A DNA stretch of 5,438 nucleotides, from positions 1-5,438 of the forward strand of contig JAHJAL010000062.1 in assembly GCA_018814055.1 (NCBI GenBank), read 5' to 3'. Of this stretch, positions 1-5,283 are shown piece by piece. The stretch's first letter is position 1. Each line of letters opens with the position of its first letter. The notes below the pieces were generated by a model. It was not told the DNA's origin. It did not search any database and was given only the letters and a program-made list of their open reading frames with translations. The translations under genes were made by a program, and so were the position numbers. The stretch comes from Patescibacteria group bacterium (lineage in GTDB: Bacteria; Patescibacteriota; JAHJAL01).

Positions 1-969
1 AACAACCCTCGAGCCCTAACCCAAACCGGCTACTGGCTCGACATTGAGAAAAAAATGGGTCATCAGGCTTATATTATCTTCACCACCAAAGACAAACAAA
101 TTACTTCTTCCGCCCTTCTCATCAAACACCCCCTTTCCATCAACAAAAACTATCTTTATTGCCCTTATGGACCGGTAGTCAACAAAGATTTACCCGCCAA
201 AGAAATACCCAACATCATCAAAGAACTAATGCGGGAAATCAGAAAATTCATCGATCTTAGCAATACAATATTCATTCGCTTTGAACCATTTCACCAGGAT
301 TGCCACTGCGTATACCACAGTTTACAAAGCTCCGGATTCAAAGCCACCAATCATTTCACCCAACCCAAAGACACCCTAATTCTCAATCTATTACAATCCG
401 AAGACGAGATCCTCAAAAACATGAAACAAAAAACCAGATACAACATCCGTCTGGCCGAGCGCAAAGGAGTCGAGATAGAAAAATCCACCGATCCCATTCA
501 AGTCGAGTTATTTCATCAATTACTGCTCAATACCTGTGATCGAGACAATTTCCGCCCGCATCCGTTGGAACACTATTTAAACATCATCGATGTACTCGGC
601 CCCCAAAAAATCGCCTACGTCTATCACGCCAAATACAAGAACAAAATAATTGCCAGCAATATCATAACCTCCTTCGGCCGCATCGCTACCTACCTGCATG
701 GTGCTTCCAGCAATACTTACCGCAATCTCATGCCAACCTACCTTCTGCAATGGAGAGCAATCCAAGACGCCATCCAACAAGGATGCCGTTTTTATGATTT
801 CGGCGGCATTGCTCCCCCAGAAGCCAACGACCAACACCCCTGGCATGGTATCACCAAATTCAAAACCGGTTTCGGTGGCATTCCCATCACCACCACCGGC
901 CATATGGAAAAAACTATCAGTTTACCTTGGCATCTCGTGTACAAAACCGCCAAATTCATCCAAAGATAA
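1..969 (+). CDS. FemAB-family peptidoglycan branching aminoacyltransferase, 5'-truncated
   Basis: This family takes an amino acid from aminoacyl-tRNA and adds it to the stem peptide of lipid-linked peptidoglycan precursors on the cytoplasmic side, making interpeptide bridges. The frame is open from the first base of the window, so the start codon lies upstream and 322 residues are visible; the internal ATG at 55 is not the start, because the family motif LTQTGYWLDIEKKMG runs across it. Seen in order (numbering visible residues): YLYCPYGPVV near 51-60, the beta-strand DTLILNL near 124-130, the signature MKQKTRYNIRLAERKGVEI near 141-159, LHGASSNTYRNLMPTYLLQW near 232-251, RFYDFGGI near 263-270, and the C-terminal TKFKTGFGG near 285-293. 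These are classic FemX/FemA GNAT-like features. Roughly 15-20 N-terminal residues are probably missing. It precedes the MurE-like gene, which fits a stem-peptide role. The transferred amino acid cannot be read from sequence; some members of the fold modify other substrates. Confidence 0.88.
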   Translation, partial: NNPRALTQTGYWLDIEKKMGHQAYIIFTTKDKQITSSALLIKHPLSINKNYLYCPYGPVVNKDLPAKEIPNIIKELMREIRKFIDLSNTIFIRFEPFHQDCHCVYHSLQSSGFKATNHFTQPKDTLILNLLQSEDEILKNMKQKTRYNIRLAERKGVEIEKSTDPIQVELFHQLLLNTCDRDNFRPHPLEHYLNIIDVLGPQKIAYVYHAKYKNKIIASNIITSFGRIATYLHGASSNTYRNLMPTYLLQWRAIQDAIQQGCRFYDFGGIAPPEANDQHPWHGITKFKTGFGGIPITTTGHMEKTISLPWHLVYKTAKFIQR

Positions 970-977
970 CGTCTTAA

Positions 978-1022
978 AATAATATCGTAGTAGTAATTTT
1001 TTGTTATATGCTCTTTGGGCAA
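978..1022 (+). repeat. Left arm of the 45-bp inverted repeat
   Basis: This arm is exactly complementary to 1122-1166. It begins eight bases after the femAB stop codon, so the element does not disturb the femAB reading frame. Both arms encode the same peptide when read outward (MPKEHITKNYYYDII), which only reflects the repeat and is not evidence of coding. Confidence 0.95.
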
Positions 1023-1050
1023 GCTTACATTGCCCGACCATTCAGCACTT

Positions 1051-1070
1051 ATGATTACTAGTCATTTTTT
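1051..1070 (+). terminator. Weak terminator-like hairpin inside the inverted-repeat spacer
   Basis: ATGATTACTAGTCAT (1051-1065) is a near-palindrome with one T-G wobble pair, followed by a T run to 1070. The stem is short and AT-rich, so it would be a weak intrinsic terminator for transcripts leaving femAB. It could instead be a protein-binding palindrome or chance. Confidence 0.25.
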
Positions 1071-1121
1071 CTTCACCTCAGCCCCAAAAACCCCAAAACG
1101 AAACAACGAGAGTTTGGAAGA

Positions 1122-1166
1122 TTGCCCAAAGAGCATATAACAAAAAATTACTACTACGATATTATT
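1122..1166 (-). repeat. Right arm of the 45-bp inverted repeat
   Basis: This arm is exactly complementary to 978-1022. It ends 13 bases before the candidate -35 box of the MurE-like gene, so that promoter, if real, lies wholly outside the element. Confidence 0.95.
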
Positions 1167-1179
1167 CAAAAAAACATCA

Positions 1180-1209
1180 TTTACATTCCCACCCGGCAGT
1201 CTTTATACT
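1180..1209 (+). promoter_or_regulatory. Candidate promoter for the MurE-like gene
   Basis: TTTACA (1180-1185, five of six to TTGACA) and TATACT (1204-1209, five of six to TATAAT) are separated by 18 bases. The expected transcription start near 1215-1217 falls inside the GGGAGGA ribosome binding site, giving a very short leader that would cut into it. That conflict lowers confidence. Read-through from femAB is the alternative. Confidence 0.35.
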
Positions 1210-1211
1210 AT

Positions 1212-1218
1212 GGGAGGA
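1212..1218 (+). promoter_or_regulatory. Shine-Dalgarno site that fixes the MurE start at 1228
   Basis: GGGAGGA lies nine bases before ATG 1228, a good match to the anti-Shine-Dalgarno sequence at normal spacing. An in-frame ATG at 1210 overlaps this site and has no binding site of its own, so 1228 is preferred. Confidence 0.8.
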
Positions 1219-1227
1219 TTAATTACT

Positions 1228-2571
1228 ATGTTCACAACTATCAAAAAAATCATCCCCCGCCCCCTCATCAACCTTTATCACAAACTAAAGGCCATCTCCG
1301 CTACAATATATTTTGGTTTCCCCTCCCGCAAATTAACCGTCATTGGCATCACCGGCACCAACGGCAAAACCACCACCTGCAACATGATAACCAAAATACT
1401 GGAAGAAGAAGGATACAAAGTCGGCATGGCCACCACTATCAATTTTCAAATAGGCCGCAAAAAGTGGGTCAACGAAACCAAAATCACCACCCTTTCCTCT
1501 TGGCAACTCCAGTCACTACTGGCTCGCATGGTCCGCTCCAAATGCCGCTATGCAGTTATAGAAACATCATCTCACGCCATCGACCAAAACCGCGTCTGGG
1601 GCATTGACTATGATATTGTAGGCATCACCAACATCACCAGAGAGCATCTGGATTACCACCACTCCATCGAACAATACACCCAAACCAAAACCATCATTTT
1701 CCAAAACCTCAAGAAATATTTCAAAAAAAAGAAAACCAAAAAAATCTCGATAATTAATTTACAAGATTCCTCTTGGAAAAAAATAATCAAATATCCGGCC
1801 AACAAAAAATACGCCTACTCCCTCACCAAACAATCTTCCATCAAACTCAAAAAATACCCCAAAACCATCTTTATTCACGCCAGCGATATCAACACCAAAC
1901 CCGACCTGACTTCTTTTTTGATCAATACCCCCAACCACGCCAAACAAATCAACTTGCGACTTTTGGGCAGATTCAATGTCCAAAATGCACTTCTAGCCAG
2001 CTGTATAGCCCGTTCTCAAAAAATTAAACTCAAAACAATCAAACAAGCCCTGGAAAAAATCGATCTTATCCCCGGTCGAATGCAGCAAATAGAACTTGGA
2101 CAACCTTTCCGGGTAATTATCGATTACGCCCTCACGCCTGATTCCTTGGAAAAATTATACAAAAACACCATCCGACCTATCACCACCGGCAAAATCATTG
2201 CCGTCCTTGGTGCCTGCGGAGACCGCGACCGGGGCAAACGACCGATCATGGGTGAAATTGTCGCCACTCACGCCGATCAAATTATTCTCACTCACGAAGA
2301 CTCCTGGACAGAAAACCCCGAAGATATTATCAAACAACTCGAATCCGGCATTACTGTATTGAACAAAAAACTCGACCGGGACTATTTTATTATCGCCAAC
2401 CGCAAAGAAGCCATTCACAAAGCCCTCACCCTGGCCAAGCCCGGTGATACCGTCGTCATTACCGGAAAAGGCGCCGAAACCAAGATGATCTACCCCGGCC
2501 ACACCATCGACTGGAACGAACAACGCGTCACCGAGGAACTCATCCGCGAAGTCTGCGATATCAAAGAATAA
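1228..2571 (+). CDS. murE: MurE-like UDP-MurNAc-peptide ligase lacking the N-terminal domain
   Basis: Mur ligases use ATP to add amino acids to UDP-MurNAc in the cytoplasm; MurE adds residue 3 of the stem peptide. This 447-residue protein shows the ATP loop GTNGKTT (43-49), IETSSHAID (111-119), TNITREHLDYH (134-144), a lysine in TQTKTIIF (K154) where MurE carries its carbamylated lysine, LGRFNVQNALLA (246-257), GRMQQI (283-288), DYALTPDSLEKL (299-310), GACGDRDRGKRPIMGE (328-343) and ITGKGAET (411-418). In E. coli MurE (about 495 aa) the ATP loop lies near residue 115, so about 70 residues of the N-terminal UDP-binding domain are absent; I believe short forms are common in CPR genomes. DAP-type DNPR is replaced by EDSW (357-360), and the usual histidines in DYAHTPD and GKGHE are leucine and alanine. 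The family call is firm; the amino acid added is unknown. It follows femAB after the inverted-repeat element. Confidence 0.88.
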   Translation: MFTTIKKIIPRPLINLYHKLKAISATIYFGFPSRKLTVIGITGTNGKTTTCNMITKILEEEGYKVGMATTINFQIGRKKWVNETKITTLSSWQLQSLLARMVRSKCRYAVIETSSHAIDQNRVWGIDYDIVGITNITREHLDYHHSIEQYTQTKTIIFQNLKKYFKKKKTKKISIINLQDSSWKKIIKYPANKKYAYSLTKQSSIKLKKYPKTIFIHASDINTKPDLTSFLINTPNHAKQINLRLLGRFNVQNALLASCIARSQKIKLKTIKQALEKIDLIPGRMQQIELGQPFRVIIDYALTPDSLEKLYKNTIRPITTGKIIAVLGACGDRDRGKRPIMGEIVATHADQIILTHEDSWTENPEDIIKQLESGITVLNKKLDRDYFIIANRKEAIHKALTLAKPGDTVVITGKGAETKMIYPGHTIDWNEQRVTEELIREVCDIKE

Positions 2572-2590
2572 TGAAAAATTATTCCTTTTT
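2566..2590 (+). terminator. Shared hairpin terminator holding both convergent stop codons
   Basis: GAATAAT (2566-2572) pairs perfectly with ATTATTC (2578-2584) around a GAAAA loop, followed by C and five T (2586-2590), a short intrinsic terminator for the MurE-like transcript. The left arm contains the murE TAA (2569-2571) and the right arm contains the complement of the TMEM43-gene TAA (2579-2581). In the minus direction the stem is followed by only three T, so termination there should be weaker. The stem is all A/T apart from one G-C pair, which limits strength. Confidence 0.5.
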
Positions 2591-3625
2591 CTTCTCTCTC
2601 CCTTTGATCACCCATACCAACAACGCAATCAAACCACCTACTCCCAAAATAATCACTATCAAGAACAACCACCAGAATTTGATCAAAATACTGCCGATCA
2701 GCACTATGATCAGAGCCAATACCGCCGACAAAAATCCCGCCACATTACGCGCGGCGTCTCCCACCAGTGGGATAAAATCAAGCAAAGCTAGCAAGGGACC
2801 AATAATTGAAGTGAATCCGGCTGCAAACAGAAGCCAGATAATAAATTTCATCACCCAATACCAGGTCTTCTCCTCTTGCCGCAAACCGGCCAACAATTGT
2901 GCGTCCGAACGATTAGTTATGATAAACTCAGCACCATCACCGATCGTACCATTGCTTACCTCACCCACTACAATCAATTGCTGATCAGTGTCCAGATAAT
3001 CCACCACCATTCGCGCATCACCAATATCCGGAGCACTGCTTGTTCCCTTCTCTTTTGCTTCCCACAGACCATACTCATCCTCAAAATAAGTATCGGTATC
3101 CAAATCAAGCATCAACTTGGCCCCGGTCGGATTGACATTTAATCCATCCAAATCAAACTCGGCCCAAGTACCATCTTTGCTTTCCTGTTCTACCCATTTT
3201 TCTACCAATTTGGTAGTCTCCACCGTTTCTTCAATCTCCCGGCCATCTTCCACCACAATCTGTGTCTCTTGCTCAGTCTCTTCCACTTCCCGGTATTCCT
3301 CCACCACATAAGTATAATACAAAACACCTCCCACTTCCGGCGCAAGCGCCGGACTATCAACATTCACCATGCCCTGCGCTTTGTACAACCCGGTCATATT
3401 CACCACTTCACTCGCCTGTTTCAACTCCAATTGCCCGATAATTTCTGAACTCTTGTGAAACCCCTCACTATAAAACAAAAGTCCCACCGCTATCACTATC
3501 AACACCGGCGCCATACACATCGCCCCCAAAGCATCCTTAAGTCCCCGATACTTCTTCCCCAAATACCCCGCACTCCCCTTGTCTTCCCGTTTGACCACTT
3601 TCTGGTCAATAATTTTTTCACCCAT
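2579..3625 (-). CDS. TMEM43 (LUMA)-family membrane protein
   Basis: This 348-residue protein has a basic N-terminus, one transmembrane segment near 35-52, a large acidic domain (about 53-253), then hydrophobic segments near 256-283, 292-315 and 317-340, ending in KGREKKKE. The order matches TMEM43/LUMA: a GxV...PALAPEVGGVLYY strand region (85-104), a glutamate-rich VEEYREVEETEQ stretch (108-119), PDIGDARMVVDY (199-210) resembling human PEVGDLRVSFSY, and LLDFIPLVGDAARN (281-294) resembling human LVDWFPVFRDLVN. The human comparison is from memory. Topology predicts the acidic domain on one face between membrane anchors; which face is not decidable here. The bacterial function is unknown. The ATG at 3625 has no Shine-Dalgarno sequence upstream, unlike the two other visible starts. 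It lies downstream of pepA on the same strand with a 104-base gap and its own promoter-like boxes, and converges on the MurE-like gene seven bases away. Confidence 0.82.
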   Translation of the reverse strand: MGEKIIDQKVVKREDKGSAGYLGKKYRGLKDALGAMCMAPVLIVIAVGLLFYSEGFHKSSEIIGQLELKQASEVVNMTGLYKAQGMVNVDSPALAPEVGGVLYYTYVVEEYREVEETEQETQIVVEDGREIEETVETTKLVEKWVEQESKDGTWAEFDLDGLNVNPTGAKLMLDLDTDTYFEDEYGLWEAKEKGTSSAPDIGDARMVVDYLDTDQQLIVVGEVSNGTIGDGAEFIITNRSDAQLLAGLRQEEKTWYWVMKFIIWLLFAAGFTSIIGPLLALLDFIPLVGDAARNVAGFLSAVLALIIVLIGSILIKFWWLFLIVIILGVGGLIALLVWVIKGREKKKE

Positions 3626-3650
3626 AGTTAAAAAATTAATAATGAATAAT

Positions 3651-3678
3651 TTTATATATTTGCTGGATTATTTTTCAA
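3651..3678 (-). promoter_or_regulatory. Candidate promoter for the TMEM43-family gene
   Basis: Read on the minus strand, TTGAAA (3678-3673) and TATAAA (3656-3651) are spaced by 16 bases. A start near 3644 would leave a leader of about 19 bases that is A/T only near the ATG and has no ribosome binding site. A second overlapping pair, TTGAAA (3694-3689) and AATAAT (3672-3667), also spaced by 16, is possible. AT-rich DNA produces such boxes by chance, so support is moderate. Confidence 0.4.
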
Positions 3679-3689
3679 GCATACTCGTT

Positions 3690-3726
3690 TTCAAACTTTG
3701 CCGTGAACGCTAGTAGGCCGTTTGAA
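3690..3726. repeat. 7-bp inverted repeat just downstream of pepA
   Basis: TTCAAAC (3690-3696) pairs with GTTTGAA (3720-3726) around 23 bases, with a possible inner GCC/GGC pairing (3700-3702 with 3716-3718). It starts three bases past the pepA stop on the minus strand and has no T run in either direction, so it is not a standard intrinsic terminator. It could fold at the pepA mRNA 3' end or be chance. Confidence 0.3.
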
Positions 3727-3729
3727 TAT

Positions 3730-5235
3730 TCACTTCCCCATCCCCAATACCAGATGACTCAACAACCTCACCCCCGCCCCCGTCGCCCCTCTGGTCAAAT
3801 ACGTTCCCTCCCCCGACGACGACACCATACTGGCTATATCCAGATGTGCCCATTTGGTCCCTTCTTTGACAAACTCCCGCAAAAACAAAGCACTGGCTAT
3901 CATGTAGGGTGGCTTATAACTGAAATTCTTGATATCGGCAAAATGTGACTTGATCCTCTGACGGTATCCGTCGTACAAAGGAAAATCCATCGTCTCCTCT
4001 CCGGCCACCACCCCGGCTTTTTTTATCCTCTCCAGCAAACGGCTATCATTACCAAACAGCCCCATCATTTTCGGCCCGCAGGTCAAAACCGCGCTGCCGG
4101 TCAACGTGGCCACATCCAACAAATAATCCACCGCGTAGTTTTCCTGGACATAACTCATCGCGTCCGCCATTACCAGCCTGCCTTCCGCGTCTGTCTGAAA
4201 AATCTCCACCGATTTGCCGCTATAAGATACCAATATATCACCCGGTTTGTAGGACCGCCCATCCGGCATATTCTCCGCCAACGGTAAAACTCCGATTATA
4301 TTGATTTTTGGCTTTATTTGTCCAACTACATACATCATCCCCAACACCGCTGCCGCTCCGGCCATATCTCTTTTCATGTTGAAAAACATCGGACCGGCCG
4401 CTGTACCCACTTTTAGATCAACTCCACCACTGTCAAACGTAATTCCTTTGCCGACCACCGCCACGGTCGGGTATTTCTTACCGGCATTATAATTCATAAC
4501 AACCATTTGCGGAGGATTTTCACTACCCTTCCCCACGCCATACAAAAGCCCCAACCCCTCCTTTTTGATATCACCCTCATCCAACACATTGCATCCTACC
4601 TTTACTTTCTGCATCATCCTCTTGGCAATTCCCGCAAAATGCTTTGGAGTCAGCACATTCCCCGGCTCATTGGCCACATCCCGGGCCAGCATCACCCCGC
4701 TTGCTTCCATTTCACCCAGCAGTATTGCTTTTTCCAGAGTCCTCCTGTCTTTTCCCTCTCCCACCAATACGATTTCTTCCAGTTTCTTGGTATATTTTTT
4801 CTCCACATATTTATCAAACCGGTACAAACCCATCAAAGCGCCCTCCACTATCACCCGGGCCGAGTCCGGCATAAACCACGCCCGAACATTTGGCATTATC
4901 ATCGCAATCTTTTTCATCCCTACATTTCGCAAACTCTTCGCCACCTTTGCCGCTGATGACCGCAATGAATTCAACGTAATATCATCCTCCAGACTATATC
5001 CAACTAGAGCTACTCTCGGAATATTTTTTATCTTATCAAACGTATGAAAATACATAAACTGATCCGGTTTGCTCTCAAACTCCTTGCTCTCCAGCATTTC
5101 CCCCACCTTGTTATCCACCATCTTATTTACTTCCGCCTCCAACCCCCGCAGTGCCACCCGATCCTTCTCCACAAAAACCACCACCGCGTCACATTTCAGA
5201 TCCTCCAGCTTGTCGCAATATACATTTAGTTTCAT
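3730..5235 (-). CDS. pepA: Leucyl aminopeptidase, M17 family (PepA)
   Basis: M17 enzymes are cytoplasmic two-metal aminopeptidases that release N-terminal residues, often leucine, from peptides. The 501-residue length matches E. coli PepA (503). An N-terminal regulatory-type domain (about 1-160) precedes the catalytic domain with ANEPGNVLTP (188-197), VGKGITFDSGG (261-271), MKRDMAGAAAV (287-297), PDGRSYKPGD (324-333), QTDAEGRL (347-354) and GATGAGVRLL (483-492). Metal and catalytic residues K263, D268, K275, D290, D349, E351 and R353 correspond to E. coli K270, D275, K282, D293, D352, E354 and R356, so it should be active. The spacing between K275 and D290 is four residues longer than in E. 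coli, and the signature begins with Q instead of N. Start: ATG 5235 has GGGGAG seven to eight bases upstream; a TTG at 5250 overlaps that site and is rejected. The gene ends in TGA at the expected length. It probably serves peptide turnover or recycling. Confidence 0.95.
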   Translation of the reverse strand: MKLNVYCDKLEDLKCDAVVVFVEKDRVALRGLEAEVNKMVDNKVGEMLESKEFESKPDQFMYFHTFDKIKNIPRVALVGYSLEDDITLNSLRSSAAKVAKSLRNVGMKKIAMIMPNVRAWFMPDSARVIVEGALMGLYRFDKYVEKKYTKKLEEIVLVGEGKDRRTLEKAILLGEMEASGVMLARDVANEPGNVLTPKHFAGIAKRMMQKVKVGCNVLDEGDIKKEGLGLLYGVGKGSENPPQMVVMNYNAGKKYPTVAVVGKGITFDSGGVDLKVGTAAGPMFFNMKRDMAGAAAVLGMMYVVGQIKPKINIIGVLPLAENMPDGRSYKPGDILVSYSGKSVEIFQTDAEGRLVMADAMSYVQENYAVDYLLDVATLTGSAVLTCGPKMMGLFGNDSRLLERIKKAGVVAGEETMDFPLYDGYRQRIKSHFADIKNFSYKPPYMIASALFLREFVKEGTKWAHLDIASMVSSSGEGTYLTRGATGAGVRLLSHLVLGMGK

Positions 5236-5242
5236 GATCTGA

Positions 5243-5248
5243 CTCCCC
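5243..5248 (-). promoter_or_regulatory. Shine-Dalgarno site that fixes the pepA start at 5235
   Basis: GGGGAG on the minus strand (5248-5243) lies seven bases before ATG 5235. The longer frame beginning with TTG at 5250 would translate through this site, so the shorter 501-residue product is preferred. Confidence 0.8.
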
Positions 5249-5253
5249 AAAAT

Positions 5254-5283
5254 AAAAAAAATAATATGCTATTTCTAGCATAT
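5254..5283 (-). terminator. GAAA-capped hairpin plus T8 directly 5' of pepA
   Basis: On the minus strand ATATGCTA (5283-5276) pairs perfectly with TAGCATAT (5271-5264) around a GAAA (GNRA-type) loop, then TA and eight T (5261-5254). It has the form of an intrinsic terminator on the pepA strand and ends five bases before the pepA Shine-Dalgarno. It could end an upstream minus-strand transcript, act as an attenuator in the pepA leader, or be an operator. In the plus direction it is followed by CA and six T, so it could also act on antisense transcripts. Confidence 0.55.

Larger units (their letters stand above)
978..1166. mobile_element. MITE-like element with perfect 45-bp terminal inverted repeats
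   Basis: The left arm (978-1022) is the exact reverse complement of the right arm (1122-1166), 45 of 45 bases, separated by a 99-bp spacer. After one mismatch (G1023 against A1121) pairing continues for three more bases (1024-1026 with 1118-1120). The arms start AATAATATCGTAGTAG and end TGCTCTTTGGGCAA toward the spacer. The spacer has no ORF of useful length, so a transposon remnant mobilised in trans (MITE) is the simplest reading. No convincing target-site duplication is visible: the left flank ends CTTAA and the right flank begins CAAAA. Alternatives are an invertible segment recognised by a recombinase, or a structured RNA that folds into a long stem when read from femAB. It lies between femAB and the MurE-like gene and would isolate their transcripts, since a 45-bp RNA duplex is a plausible RNase III target. 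Confidence 0.6.

Noticed and set aside
1082..1098. Telomere-like CCCCAAAAACCCC in the repeat spacer
   Set aside because: Only two C4 tracts, too few for a repeat or quadruplex, and consistent with the C/A-rich plus strand.
978..1166. Inverted repeat as a conventional intrinsic terminator
   Set aside because: Arms are far longer than a terminator stem, the loop is 99 bases, and neither outer side has a T run in the relevant direction.
1210..1227. ATG at 1210 as the murE start
   Set aside because: It overlaps the GGGAGGA site that serves ATG 1228 and has no ribosome binding site of its own.
1122..1607. Open frame beginning in the right repeat arm and running into murE
   Set aside because: It starts with TTG inside the inverted repeat, overlaps murE in another frame, and its product is low-complexity His/Gln/Asn/Pro-rich as expected of a shadow frame.
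3730..3732. UGA read as glycine (SR1/Gracilibacteria code)
   Set aside because: Reading through this TGA adds residues beyond the normal M17 C-terminus into a promoter-like AT-rich gap. TGA as stop gives the expected length.
3771..3789. Possible G-quadruplex on the minus strand near the pepA 3' end
   Set aside because: Only three close G-tracts are present, and they encode the conserved GATGAGV segment, so coding constraint explains them. The next tracts are about 25 bases away.
4565..5047. Open frame antisense to pepA
   Set aside because: The M17 gene on the other strand has all family motifs. This frame's Ser/Pro/Ile-rich product is a by-product of the C-rich plus strand.
5236..5250. TTG at 5250 as the pepA start
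   Set aside because: The extension translates through the GGGGAG site. ATG 5235 has ideal spacing and gives the usual family length.
5268..5279. GCTAGAAATAGC on the minus strand resembles the loop of CRISPR guide scaffolds
   Set aside because: The match is limited to a GAAA tetraloop and four flanking pairs. There are no repeats, no tracr-like downstream structure and no cas genes.
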